Source of the DNA: Pleodorina starrii
Taxonomy: Eukaryota; Chlorophyta; Chlorophyceae; Chlamydomonadales; Volvocaceae
Direction of reading: 5' to 3'
DNA length: 64,000 bases
NCBI GenBank assembly: GCA_030267565.1
Contig: BRXU01000016.1
Coordinates: 1,382,501 to 1,446,500, forward strand
A program made the translations under genes and the position numbers. Shown one piece after another: positions 22,901-34,771 of this stretch (its first letter is position 1; each line of letters opens with the position of its first letter). Under the pieces are notes generated by a model. That model saw only the letters and a program-made list of their open reading frames with translations. It was not told the DNA's origin and made no database searches.

Positions 22901-25900
22901 GGTTGCTCGTAGGGTTTTAGGGTTTTAGGGGTTCTCTTGGGTTGAGGTTGGTTTCGGGGCTGGGTTGGACGTGTAGCCGGCGTAGCGGCACGGCAGAGGG
23001 GCAGAGACGGAGAGAGGGAGAGGGAGTGGGGCTCTTTGAAGGGGGCTGTGCGCGGATCGATCTGTCTGTCCGGTCTGGTCTGTTCGGTCTGTCGGTCGGT
23101 CGGTCGGTCGGTCGGTCGGTCGGTCGGTCGGTCGGTCGGGTCTGGAGAGACAGCGACGGCCGCGCGTGAGAGCGGCTGAGAGCATGAGAGAGAGAGAGTG
23201 TGTATGTAAGTGTGTGTGTGTGTGTCTTTCCTTCCGGGTGGGGCTGGGCTGGGTGCGGCAGAAGGTACCTGTCACTGTGCGGTGTGCTGTCGTTGGCGGT
23301 TTTCCCGGTAAACAGCGTGCAAAGCCTGCCTGCCTGCCTGGGTTGCACTCTCAATGTCTCCCAACCGCATCCGCTGCTGTCTCCCTCCCCTGCCCTCCCC
23401 TCCCCTTCGCCTCCCCTCGCCCCGCCCCGCAAATTACGAAATCGCGCAGCGACGATGGCAGCCGCGGCGAACCACTTCATGTACGGATCTGCCAGCGGAC
23501 TTCGCGCCACCGTGGCGTCGGCGATGTCCGCCAGCCCGCCCTGCCCCGCGTTGGCGGCGTCAGCAGCGGCAGGCCTCGGAGGCCGTGCACGGCACGGCGG
23601 CAGCGCCGGCGGCGCCAGCGGCCGCACGCTGTCGCCGCTGCCGCCAGGCCGCCGGGGCTCCAGGAACGGCGATCTGCCGCCGTCGCTGCCGTACGAACGG
23701 TCGTCGCAGCGCTTCGGTACGGACGCAAGGCTGGGCGACGACGGCGGCGCCGCCGCCGGCAGCGCCTCCGCGCGCGTCCCGGCGGCGGCGGCGGCGGCGG
23801 CGGGCCCTCGGGGGCCGCTGACGAGCCCTGGCGGCGCCAGCCGCAGCAGCACACGGCACGGCGGCGCCTCCCCCGCCGCCGCCGCCAGCCCGTCCCTCGC
23901 GCTGCCGCCGCCGCTGCGCTCGGATGTCGACTACTGTCACCCGCTCGACACCTTCCCGTCGAGCTCCGGATTCCTGGCGCTTGCGGAGGACGATGATCGC
24001 GTCAGCGGCCCCGGCGGCGGCGGCGGCCTCAGCGGCCGCGGCGGCGGCGGCGGCGGCCTCGCCGCCGCCGCAGCGGCGGGGCTGCTTAGCACTGTGCTCT
24101 CTGACGGCCGAGAGACCGCCAAGACGACTCGTCAGGCCCATCTGGACATCATGGTGTCTACGTTCCATACGGCGCTGAGTAAGGCGCGACACGACGCGGG
24201 CGCTCTGGGCGGGTGAGGCGGGGGGGGGCGGGGGGAGGGGCGGAAGGGTGTTATAGTAGCGGTAACGCGCAGCCCAAAGAGGAGGGTTTAGGGTTGTATG
24301 TCATCCTTGTATGTCATCCCAAAGCAAGAAAGCAACCCTCCTAAGCAACCCTCTAAAACCCTCTAAAACCCTAAAACTCTTAAAACCCTAAAACCCGCTG
24401 TAACAGCCTCCACGCCGAGGACGACATCCGTGACCTGCGCCTGATCAAGACCATCGGCTCCGGGGGCTGTAGCGTCGTCATGTTGGGCCGCCTGCACGCG
24501 ATGCCAGTCGCGGTCAAGGTCATTCTGCCGCACTCCGACTCGGACGACGATGAGGAGGAGGGAGAGGAGGGCGAGGAGGACGGGGAGGGCGAGGAGGAGG
24601 AGGAGTACATGTATGCCAGTGGCAGCCACGGGGGCAGGGAGAGGGAGAGGGAGAGGGCGGGCAGGCGGCGCAAGGGCGGCCGCGGCGGCGGGAGCGGCGG
24701 GGGGCCAGTTGGCGGAGACGAGGGGCGCGTGGGTTTGGGGGCGGGCGGGGGGCATATGGTCGCGTTGCCGCCGTCGTCCTCGCGCTGCGGGTCGCCGCCG
24801 GAGGCCGAGGCGGCTCGCGGCGGCGGCGGCGGCGGCGGCAGTGGCGGGGGGTCGCGGCGCTGCCGTCCGTCGCCAGCGGCCCGGCAGACACAGATGCGGC
24901 TGCTGATGCGCGGCGCGAGGGAGCTGGCGGTCATGACGTCCATCAGTCACCCAAACATCGTGCAGGTAACGACGACGACGACGGGTTTTAGGGTTTTCGG
25001 GTTTTAAGGTTTTAGGGCTTTGGAGCGGGAGGGAAACTTTGGGCGGTTTTAAGGTTTGGTTTACAGGACGGGTGGCTGTGGCATTGCAAGCTCGGGTTAT
25101 TACCGCACCATACCGATATCAGTGACGCCTAGACACCAAGCCGTACGGTACTGCGTGATGTCCCTGTCGTACGATGTGCAGGTATATTCGTACTGCACGC
25201 GTGTCATCGTACAGGAGCTGGCTTCGGGGCTGCCGAAGCTCGAGGTGGTGCCCGAGGGGGCCCACGTCAAAGGTGCGTACGACACGTACGACACGGGACA
25301 CGGCGGCTGGACAGTGGGGTGGGAAAAAATGATACCGCAGCGGAGACGGAGACGGCGTTAGCGAACGGACCCCGAACCCAGGAATACTTACCGAACATAC
25401 CTGTAACCTTACCGAGCTGAAAAGACGCAGCGACCGCGTCGGGGTGGGTAAATGGGTAATGAGAAGGACGTCCGAAGCTCTTAAGTGGGACTCCGTGGGG
25501 TGATAGGTGCCCCCCTTGGGTAGAGGGACTCTACACATCTACACTACCTACCACGCTACCGTGGACATACCGAGGTGGCAGTGGCTGGCTGAAGCAAGTA
25601 TCAAGGACGCATCGGTACTCCTGCTTACCCGCCCACCCGCCTCTGTTCCGCCGCTCCCGGCTCCTCCATCTCCGTCCTCCCCGCCTCCCCCTGTACGACC
25701 ACAGATCCCATCTGTACGGCGCTCATTATGGTGAGTGGGTTTCGTGCGCGGGGGCGGGAGCGCGAGCGGGGGTGAGGGGCGCCCCTGCCGCCGGCACGAG
25801 GGGGAGGTAAGGGGGAAGGGGGGTGGCCAGAGGGCGTGGGGAGAAGATACACACCGTGCCGTACCGTCACGCACCATTTACGGCACGCCTGCGCGCCGGA

Positions 25901-28900
25901 CTGTTCCTTCTTGCTTGTCAGCCAGTGCCTGGTTCGATCACACGGGCTTGCTCGGGCTGCTGCATGCAAATGCGCCTTGTGCGAAAAAAGGAAAAGGAGC
26001 TCGGGGCCGGGATGCAAAAATTAAATATAAACCCAAAAGAAAAACAAACAACTCACTTTCGCAACATCCTGAAATCAAGGATGCCCCATATGCCGCTAGA
26101 CCCATCTCCCGTGTATCGAAACCCATGTTTCGTCTTTCGTGGCGTGCTGTCCTGTTCTGCTGTCGTACAGGAGTACTGCGACATGGGCTCCCTGGCCGAT
26201 GCCGTCGACTCGGGAACCTTCGCCCGCGCCGCCAAGGTCGCCGCCGCCGCGCTGCAGGGCGCCGGCCGCACCCGCGCCTCCCAGTCCGTCACAATGGGCC
26301 GAGCGGACCGCACCGCGCTCGCGCCGCCGCAGGACGGCGGCGGCGCGTCAGTCCGCGGCGCCGACGCGGCGGCGGCGGCGGCGGCGGCGACGTACGGGTC
26401 GGCGGTGTCGCAGGCGGCGGCTGCCACGGCCGGCACGCCTGCGATGCGGGCCATCTACCTGACCCTGCTGGAGGTGGCTCTGGCGCTGCGGCACCTGCAC
26501 TCGCTGAGTCTGGTGCATTCAGACGTGAGTGGCGGCGGTCGGCTACCTACCTACACCTTGAGCTGTAGGACAGCGGCCGCATTGCTGCCGCTGCCGCCGC
26601 TGCGGCGGCGGTGGTGGCGGTGTGCCGGCGCCGCGCCGTGTCGCGTGTGGTGCCTGGTGCGGAGCTCCTGTTCTGCTGCTCTCATCCTCGCGCGGCTCCC
26701 TGCCCCGCCCCCTTCCGCTGCATTCCGCTGCATTCCGCTCCATTCCAGCTTCCAACTACCGACTTCCGACTTCCGACTACCGGCTGCCTGCCCCCCTCAG
26801 GTCAAGCCCGCCAATGTGTTGCTGCGCTCCTCCGCCACCGACCCGCGGGGCTTCACAGCCAAGCTGACCGACTTTGGTGAGCAGGCCCCCCCCCATGTGA
26901 ATGTGTGTGTATGTGTGCGTGTGAGTGTGTGTGTGTACTTTAGGGTTTGGGTTAGTGTGTGTGTGTGTATGTGTGTGTGTGTGTGCGTCGATAGGGGAAA
27001 ACGGGGAAGGGCCCACTGCGAGGGGGCGAGAGGGCAGGGGCGGGAGGAGGGGTTGGGCGCCCCAAGGGCGAAGGGAGGACAGGACGGTTGGCGCCGCCGC
27101 CTCAATACACGGCCATGAATGAGACTCCGCCAACCGCCAACCGCCAACCGTCGCGAATGGGGCCCTGCCTCCCGCCGCCACCTCCACCGCCGGCCCGTCG
27201 TCGCAGGTTTTGTGAATCTGTTGGAGCAGCGGGCGAGCGAGTGCGGTCGATGGGGGCCGCTGGATGGCGGCTGCGGGCTGGATGGCCCCGCGGGGGGAGG
27301 AGGGTCCACGGGGGGTCGGGGGAGCGTCAAGTTTGCGGAGCCGGTTGGGACGGTGAGTGTGGTCGGGGGGCAATGGGGAGGGAAGGTTGGGTCAGGTCGG
27401 GTCGGGTGCTCGGGTCGGGTCAGGTGGGGTCGGGTTGGGTCGGGTCAGGTGGGGTCGGGTTGGGTCGGGTCAGCGGTGAGGCTGGGCGGAGCGGGGCGAG
27501 GGGCGAGGGGTGAGGGGCGAGGGGCGAGGGGTGAGGGGTAAGGCCAGTTCCTGCGACTCGTGGATATTTGATGATGGGTTGGGGCAGCATCATCAGCATC
27601 AGCATCAGGTGCATGTATCGCATCGGCGCGTGCACCGCGCGTTGACTTGGTTGTGGAGCGGAGTGAGAGTGGCTGAGTGGAGTGGAGTGATGCGGTATGG
27701 GCGGCCCAAGTACCAGTAAGGCAGCCGCTTGAGTTGCTCATGCAGCCACCGCTGCTGCTGCTGCCGCCCCCACCGCTGCCGCTGATGCCACCGCCGCCGC
27801 CGCGGCTGCCGCCGCCGCTGATGCCATCTCCGCCGCCGCTGATGCAGGTGACCCACATGGCCCCGGAGCTGTTTGTGCAAGGTAGGGCACGCAGGGCCGG
27901 ACGCGCCTTCCGTATGCGCGGATTCCGGAGCGGGGAATGCTGTATTGAGGATTTGAGGTGGACGTGGAAGGCACCCCGCACCCCGCACCCAGCGAAGGCT
28001 GCTTAGGCTTTGCTACGGTTTCAGTTCATTTCATTTCATTTCATTTCGGTTCCTGTGAAACTGAAACCGACTGATCGTTTGACGATGCGTTCTCTTGTTG
28101 GTACAGCTCGTCAAAGTCGACTTCTCTGTAGGAGAACTGCGCCACCATGGTAGAGACCTTACAGGCGTGCCATGTTTGAATTTGAATTTGGATTTCAGGT
28201 TTTAGGACCTGCATCTCAGAATCTCGGATCTCAATGCCGTACAGATGGCAATCCCGATAATCCCGACGAGCCGGTTACCCGATCCGCAGGCCACCCAGTG
28301 GATTCGAGCATCGACGTGTACGCGTTCGGCATTCTCATGTGGGTGCTCGTCCTACCTGGACACCTGGGTGTACGACTGGGTGGGGAGAGCGACTGGGTGT
28401 ACGACTGGGTGGGGAGAGCGACTGGGTGTACGACTGGGTGGGGAGAGCGACTGGGTGTACGACTGAATGTGCAACTGGATGTGGGTGGGGAGAGCGGCCA
28501 GCAGCAGCTCTCCGGTCTCGGCCGTGTGTTCCCTCCCCTGGTTTGATCCCTGGGGTCCACAAGGGGCCGGACACATGCGCCCCCACATGTACCGTATCAC
28601 ACACACGAGATCCCTCTCCTCAGAAGCGTTTGCGACGCGGCAAATGGACGTAGGGGCCAAATGGACGTAGGGGCGTGCGCCCACTCCGGAGCACCTGTGC
28701 AGCCCCGCCCGCCCCGCTCTGAGCTGCCCCTCCCAACCTCCCTTTGACGCTGGCTCCGGAGCACCAGCGCCGCCGACTTCACCCCGACACCTCCGGAAGC
28801 GCCCTCTCTCTCTCTTCTATATCTATCTCTGTCCCCCGCCGTTCCCCACTGTAACGCGCAAGCCGTAGTCGGCTGGTCGTTAATCGTTTGGTCGCTCATT

Positions 28901-30051
28901 ACACCCACCGTTCTTTTTTGGGCTGTTCCTGCCCCCTTCCTCCCCTCACCTCGCCCCCCTCTTCCCTCTTTCCGTTCCGTTGCTGTCTCCGCAGGTGGGA
29001 GCTGGGCACGGGCCGAGCGCCCTACGCCGAGTATGCCGAGGGGCACTTTGCGGTGAGAGAGCGTCGCGGGGGGGGGGAGGTGGGGCGGAGGTGGGGTCGG
29101 GATGCAGCAGCAGGCGGCTGCCTGGGGGTGGGGTGGTTGCTGGTGGGGGGATGGCGGGTTTCACGCGGTGCGTTTCGCGCGGCTCTTTGGAGAGGTGGTG
29201 GCGCTGAGGGAGGGGAAGCGCAAACGGGGGCGAGAGCAGTGCCCGGGGAGCAGGAGGCTGGCAGGGGACCGCTCCCGATGCCGCACCCTAAGCAGCCATA
29301 GCCGCAGCCTTGGCAGCGAGCCTTGGCAGCGAGCCTTGGCAGCGAGCCTTGGCAGCGAGCCTTAGCAGGAAAGCTCACGAAACCGGCCTGGCGTGTGCTG
29401 TGCCGTTGGGTATCCGCCGTACCCGCCGTGGCCTCTTTATGTACCGCAGGAGGTGCCGTACAGAGTCGTGAAGGAGGGGCTCCGGCCGCGCTTCCCGCCC
29501 GACACGCCGCTACACTACAAGTAAGTGGTCGTGACCCGTGGGTCGGTGGTGGCTCGGTGGGTGACCCGTGGTACCGGGGTGGAGTGGGTCCATCAATACC
29601 TGGCGATCCGGTGTTGGCCCGAGGCGGGGGGGCGGGGGACAGGGGGACTTGACGATGCGGGTTCCTTTCCGGAGCTGAGGCGGGGTTGCGTCGTGGGGCG
29701 ACAAGGCGTGGCCTTGGCTTCCTTGACGACTGCCCCTCGCCTCCCTGGGCGACCCCCACCATTCACTGCCCTCACCCCCTGCCCGTTCACGGGCCCCGGC
29801 CTATACGTGGATACCCGCCCCTCTTCCACACACACCCTCACACACACACACACACACTCCCACACACACGCGCTATCCACAGGCTCTTGGCGCAGGAGTG
29901 CTGGTCGTCCCGGCCTGCCCGCCGCCCCACCGTCGCGGCGCTCGTCTCCCGACTGCAGCGCCTCCTGGACCTCAGCTGCGGCTTCACCTCCGACGAAGAC
30001 CCACGGGACATTCCCGGCACCGGCGGCAGAGGCGGCGGCCGCGGCTTCTGA
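18104..30051 (+). CDS. large TKL-type protein kinase with N-terminal GAF-like region
   Basis: Splice phases join 18 exons: 18104-18389, 18751-19278, 19640-20208, 20891-21128, 21422-22177, 22654-22891, 23450-24212, 24407-24965, 25182-25272, 25705-25730, 26171-26524, 26801-26876, 27207-27352, 27848-27881, 28245-28338, 28995-29052, 29450-29520 and 29883-30051. No ATG lies in the first exon, so 5' exons are missing. The N-terminal half has GAF-like strands (WHLLLLPLSLAGQPVGALLL; LHVELGVRLALLP) between poly-Ala/Gly/Gln runs. The kinase domain shows IGSGGCSVVMLG, VAVKV (Lys codon 24516), HPNIVQ, IMEYCDMGSL, HSDVKPANVLL, DFG, THMAPEL, SIDVYAFGILMWEL and CWSSRPARRPTV. The HRD Arg is Ser. A long acidic/Gly insert sits between the ATP-binding Lys and helix C, and another follows the hinge. 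A serine/threonine kinase of the algal TKL class is likely. The sensor ligand is unknown. Confidence 0.85.
20328..20588. repeat. 29-bp minisatellite in a kinase intron
   Basis: Tandem units of CTCTGGATCCTGGATC...GTCTCACCAGCC recur about every 29 bases (20331, 20360, 20389 and on), roughly nine copies. They lie inside the intron 20209-20890 of the kinase gene. Copies differ by single bases. Confidence 0.85.
22497..22577. repeat. 26-bp tandem repeat in a kinase intron
   Basis: Three near-exact copies of GACGCATCTACCAGTGCCGT plus ACCAAT, inside intron 22178-22653. A (GGGGC)n run lies upstream at about 22250-22280 in the same intron. Confidence 0.8.
22910..22931. repeat. interstitial telomere-like repeat (TTTTAGGG)
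   Basis: Two and a half units of the Chlamydomonas-type telomere motif lie close to the 5' end of intron 22892-23449. Similar stretches lie in the introns at 24350-24397 (complement) and 24983-25016. Confidence 0.75.
23094..23141. repeat. (TCGG)n microsatellite
   Basis: About twelve uninterrupted CGGT units inside intron 22892-23449 of the kinase gene. Confidence 0.9.
24350..24397. repeat. interstitial telomere-like repeat (CCCTAAAA, degenerate)
   Basis: Repeated CTAAAACCCT words lie just upstream of the acceptor at 24406. They place the C-rich telomere strand in the sense strand of the intron. Confidence 0.7.
24983..25016. repeat. interstitial telomere-like repeat (TTTTAGGG, degenerate)
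   Basis: GGGTTTTAGGGTTTTCGGG and further variants start 18 bases after the donor at 24966. Confidence 0.7.
28369..28480. repeat. 29-bp minisatellite in a kinase intron
   Basis: TGTACGACTGGGTGGGGAGA plus GCGACTGGG repeats every 29 bases (28369, 28398, 28427, 28456), just after the donor of exon 28245-28338. Confidence 0.85.
29306..29369. repeat. 13-bp tandem repeat in a kinase intron
   Basis: About five copies of GCCTTGGCAGCGA inside intron 29053-29449. Confidence 0.85.
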
Positions 30052-30868
30052 TGCCTTGCCGAGCTGATGCTGATGCTGATGCTGATGCTGATGCTGATGC
30101 TGATGCTGAGGCCGGCCCGATGGGTGCGTGCGTGCGGGGGGAGGAGGCTTTTTGGGAGTTGGGTGTGGAGAGAGAGAGAGGAGTGCGCCGCTCGCCGCTC
30201 GCCGGTGGCCGCTTTGCACTGCTGGCAGGCCCCCCCGACACAGACATGTGTGTGTCTGTGGGAGGCGGCGGCGGGAGGGGTTACTTTTTGGGGTGTGGTC
30301 TGCGGTCTTCGGTGCAGCTTGTGCACTCGCATCGATATGCCTCAAGCGCGTGCACACTGTGACTCGCAAAGGAATGATTTTGAAAAAGCAGTGTTTGTTT
30401 TGGGGTGCGTGTATGGAAAGTACGACGAAAGGACCGGCGGTTGGTTCTGTTTGTGCGCCTGGCTTGCTTGCTTGGCGCGCGGCTTGGCATGGCGTGGCGT
30501 GTCTGTGACACCGCGGCCGCGGCCGCGGCCGCGGCCGCGCGCGTTTTGGTGTTGTTGGCCTTTTCCCAAAGACAGAGGCACTGAATGGCAGGCAGAATGT
30601 TCAAGAACGCACGATGATGGATGGACAAAGAAGGAGTGAAAATGCAAAGTGGTCTCGAAGTCATGAGAGGGAAGGAGGGAGAGGAAGAGCGCGAGATGGG
30701 ATTTTGAGGGCCTGGGGGCGCTGCTGTGCGGGGTGTGCTCTATGCGTGATTCATTCATACGGCAGTGCTTCGTGGGTGGTTATTGTACGGCACCCGTCGC
30801 CAGAGTGGCGACAGCAGTGCGCCGACGCTGCGGGTCTGTGCGCCGCGAGCGTGAGCGCGTGCGTGAGC

Positions 30869-30899
<31 letters not shown>

Positions 30900-33800
30900 T
30901 CAGCCGCGCGCCGTGAAGACCGGCTTTCGACGAGGAGAGAGGAGAGAGGTCGAGACGAGGGAAGAATATTTCACAACGCGTACAGTATGTGGGTTGGAAA
31001 TTCTATTGGATCTCGAACTTTGGCGCTGTCTAAAAGCCAGAATACGTGATGTTGGGGGTTATCGGCGACAGCTGAGGGCGGTGCCGGTGTACGGATGGTG
31101 GTGGTGTTGGGTTGGCAGTTGGGTTTCTCTGTCGTACTGTGACCGGGTTGCGAGTACCGTAAATTATCCAGTCAGTCAGTCAGCGGCGAGCAGGAGGGAG
31201 GGCGGCGCAGCGGTGCCGTTGCAGTGGCTTCGCGTGCGGTGGCTCAACGCATGTAGGTACGTTGACGCACTAGTGCATTTATGTACGTATGGGTGGAGTG
31301 TGTGTGTGTGTGTGCTGCATGTGTGTGCTGCGTGTGTGTGTGTGTGCTGCGTGTGCGTGTGTGTTTGCTGCAGGGTTTGCTGCAGGGCCCCGTGGGGGGT
31401 TCGGATGCTCCCGAATGCTCCTCCGAATGCTGCTGCGGTTCCCGATCCCCTCCGAACTTTCGGTCCCCCGATCGGCGGTCCAATCCCGGGAATGTGCACT
31501 TCCGGGCGGAGTGTGGGGTGCATTGGGTTGTGTTTGCGTTGTGAGCGTTGTGAGCCCCCCGAGAGAAGCGCCGTGCGCGGACACTGCAGCACGGCCAGTC
31601 GGGAACCGAGCTGGCCACGCGTCTCACCCACGTGTCGTTGTTTGTGCCCCAAGCGCCCCAGCCACTTTGACACGCCTTACTGACTCGCGGGGCGTGCAGG
31701 ATGAGGTGGAGCCGGGAATACGATGAAGCGTCGTCGGCTGGGTGGGTGTCTGTTCAGCAGCGAGCTCGGCAGGGGCGCACGCGGGGATGGCTGCGTGGGG
31801 GGCATACGGTAACGTGCGCGTGTCGGGGCGTTGGGAGAGATGAAAGAAAAAGTGTGGGCGTGTGTGGGCGCCCGGGGCGTCTGGGGGGCCTCATGTGCCT
31901 GGCCGAGGTTCATGATGTTGTGTTGTCGGGGACGGTGGGCTGCAAGGTGGGAATGGGGACTAAGGAGGGAGTGGTGCAAGGGCAAGGGCTCCGCCGCGTG
32001 GGGGATGAGGCTCACTGCCGGCGATGTGTGATATGCGGCTGCACGTGTCACCGTCCTTTGCGACGGGGGTCGTGCGGGTGCGGGTGCGGGTGCGGGTGCG
32101 GGTGCGGGTGCGGCCCTCGGAGAACAGGGGAACATGAGCGCATTGCTGATTCTGTGGTGGCGTTGTGGCGGGTGGAGTCATGCCGGGGTTGTTTTGGCGG
32201 GCTCGGTTGATTCGCTGACAAAGAAGGAAAATGAAGGGGAGGGGGAGGAGGAGGAGGAGGAGGGAACGAAGAACCAGAGAACCAATGGAAGGGGAGCAAC
32301 GAGAAGAGGAGGAAGCGGGTTTGCTGCGAAGAATTGTGATTGACGGGTGGGACAGGCGGGAGAGCGACAGCGACGGCGAGCGTGTGAACCCCCCCCCCCG
32401 GTGATCGGTTGAACGGTTGGTTGGTCGGTCGGGTGGTCGATCGGTTTGTTGGTTGGTCGGTGTGGGCGGGCGGGCGCCCCGCCACGAGCGCATTTACATG
32501 CCACATGTGCCACATGCCGCAAACGTTGCGCCTGGTTGCGATGCGGTTGCGGTGCGATGCAGCAGCTGGATACACCTCCGGGTGCGTTGTCAGTGTTCAG
32601 TTGAGTTGAGTTGAGTTGAGTCCTAGTAGCGGTAGCGGTGTATCGAGCCACTGAGAAAGGGGAGGAGGATGGCGAGGAGGAGGTGGGCGTGAGGAGGCGA
32701 GCGCCTGCACCCATGCACCTGCTGCGGCCGGCCTCTGGGCAGCTTTATGTTGGCTGATTGTTGGCCGTCCAAGGCGCTCCCACCCACCCAACCAACCAAA
32801 CAACGAGACCATTTCGTTTCTGTATGGTACTTGTGATGTGCGGTAATAAAAGTGAAGACACCGACACCAACACACCGCGGCGGATGCAAGCGAGGGCGAC
32901 GTTGGCGGACGGACGCGGGACCCAGCAATAATTTTACCCTCCCGACATCCCTGTTTCCTAACCAATAACGGAAGACCTGCGACCGCGTCGCTGCCTGCGG
33001 TGGCGGTGGGCTGGTCGGTGGGTAGGTGGCTCGGTGGGTGCGTGGGGTGGGTGGCTAAATGGGATGCTCGTGTCTGACGGAAAGTAAGGAGCGAGGCTTG
33101 TTGCGGGCGTGTATGGAGCTGTTGGTTTGTCGGTTATTCTCAAGCCCCGAGCGCACCTGACAGAACAGCCGCGTGCCGATATCCACCGCCGCCACCTTTT
33201 GTCCCAACCTGACGATGTTGGCTAGGAAGAAAGTTGGTTTGCAGCTGCCGCCCGCAGTTTGGATCTTAGATCTTGGATCTTGAATTTTGGGTGCCCCAGC
33301 AGTCACTGTCTGTTGGTGTGGGGCGGTTGGTGGGGCCGTTGGTTGGTTGGGGTGAGGGTGAGGGCGAGGGCGAGGATGTGGGTGGTGGTGAGGGAGGGTG
33401 ATTGCAGACGAGGGCGAGGGGAGGGGTTGGAGGCCGTGGGATGGCGGAGGGCTGCACGGCTGCGGTAACTGTAGACGGGCGCAAGGACCCTTAAAAGGCC
33501 TTTGCGCCATGCATATGGCTTTTTGCAAACATATTTCGGACGGCGGCGGCGCTCCGAAAATCCCACACTACTGTACTTGGCTTATGGTACGGTATGGTGA
33601 CTTGGGCGTGCTCGTTGGCTGGAAGCAAGGGGGGAGGGGTCGCGTCGTTTTGAGCTTGCAAGTAGAGGTCTGCAGCCCGGGGGCAGGCAAGTACTACTGA
33701 CGTTTGTGGAGGCGGCAGGGCGGTGGAGGGAGTGTGGAAGGCGGCGGGAGGGGTCGGGCACAGTGCGCTCTGCTGCGCACAAGTCGACGTCTTCAGGAAA

Positions 33801-34534
33801 CTGGTGTTTCAGTGTGGTTTGGTCCCTTCTTGTCGGACGCAGACCCGCAATTGATGGGGCGCCGTATTCTCAACGGTGTGCATTCAAGCGGCCCCGGTTG
33901 AGGCGCGGATCAGGGCGAAGGGCGGCGACGAACATGTCGTGTGCGTGGACCAACAGATGCAGCCGTTGTCGGTTGGTTGGTAGTTGATTGGTAATTGGTT
34001 GATTTGTCGTTGGTTTGACCCGGTCGGCTAAGTTTCATCGATGATGAGTCATCTGGTTTGTGTTGCCAACCTTTGTCAAGGGCGGATGTTGGCCGGGGGA
34101 AATGATGCGGTGCGCTGATAGTTCGCCTGCGCAACGAGGATAATAAGGACGAAACAATGGCGGCTCGGCTTTTAAAGGCTTCAGGGCCGGGGCCGGGCCT
34201 GGGGTGGGGGCGGGGGCATGCAAGCGGTAGGCCTCTCTGTTTCATCCCGACGTTCAGGTGGACAGTCGTACATCCGTACCACCGCAGGCGCGGTCGTGGC
34301 ATTGACTAGGTGGTTTACGGCGCTTAGCTCTGCAGGCGTTCGCGAATAAAATTGGGTTTTTTTGCCATCACCGCCATGTGTATCACGGCGGCATTTTCCA
34401 TGCGTGTTCAACCAAACCAAACTACCAGCCCTACGTTGCGAATGAACCTTGAAGTGTGCTGGGGCTGCCGAATGTGTCGTATAGTATTGCCGGGAAGGCT
34501 TTTTGCGGCTGACTCGGTGTTGTTCGCGTTGCAG
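30052..34534. other. kinase 3' flank and intergenic region, possible unresolved exons
   Basis: It opens with a (GATGCT)n array (30065-30110), probably in the kinase 3' UTR. Simple repeats occur at 30512-30540 (CCGCGG)n, 30870-30900 (GTGC)n, 31297-31370 (TG)n and 32074-32112 (GTGCGG)n. Coding-like peptides appear at 33170-33250 (minus, FLANIVRLGQKVAAVDIGTR) and 33890-33970 (plus, ARIRAKGGDEHVVCVDQQMQ). They could not be joined into a gene. The plus-strand gene ending at 34771 probably has upstream exons here. Confidence 0.4.
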
Positions 34535-34771
34535 TTTACCAAGAACGCTGTGTGGGGGGTGGTTCGAAGGGATGCAAGGAGGGGCGGGAGGTGCAAGAGG
34601 AGTTGCCGGTCATCAAAACCCTTGAATGCGGCACCAAGTGTACGGTATCACGTGCAGCAAAACACGGCCGCCGCCGGCGGTCTCTCTTGTTGTCTTTCTT
34701 TCCTTCACAGGGAAGTGCGAGATCATTTTCCCGAGATCGATCGAGTCATCGCTTCCCTGCGTGGCCAATGA
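34535..34771 (+). CDS. last two exons of an unidentified gene
   Basis: Exon 34535-34637 follows a GTTGCAG acceptor and reads YQERCVGGGSKGCKEGREVQ then EELPVIKTLECGTK. A GTGTAC donor joins it in phase to exon 34711-34771 (acceptor TTCACAG), which reads EVRDHFPEIDRVIASLRGQ and stops at TGA 34769-34771. The joined C-terminus is amphipathic and charged, unlike the GC-rich shadow frames around it. Upstream exons must end in phase 1 but were not found. Function is unknown. Confidence 0.4.
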   Translation, partial: FTKNAVWGVVRRDARRGGRCKRSCRSSKPLNAAPSVRYHVQQNTAAAGGLSCCLSFLHREVRDHFPEIDRVIASLRGQ

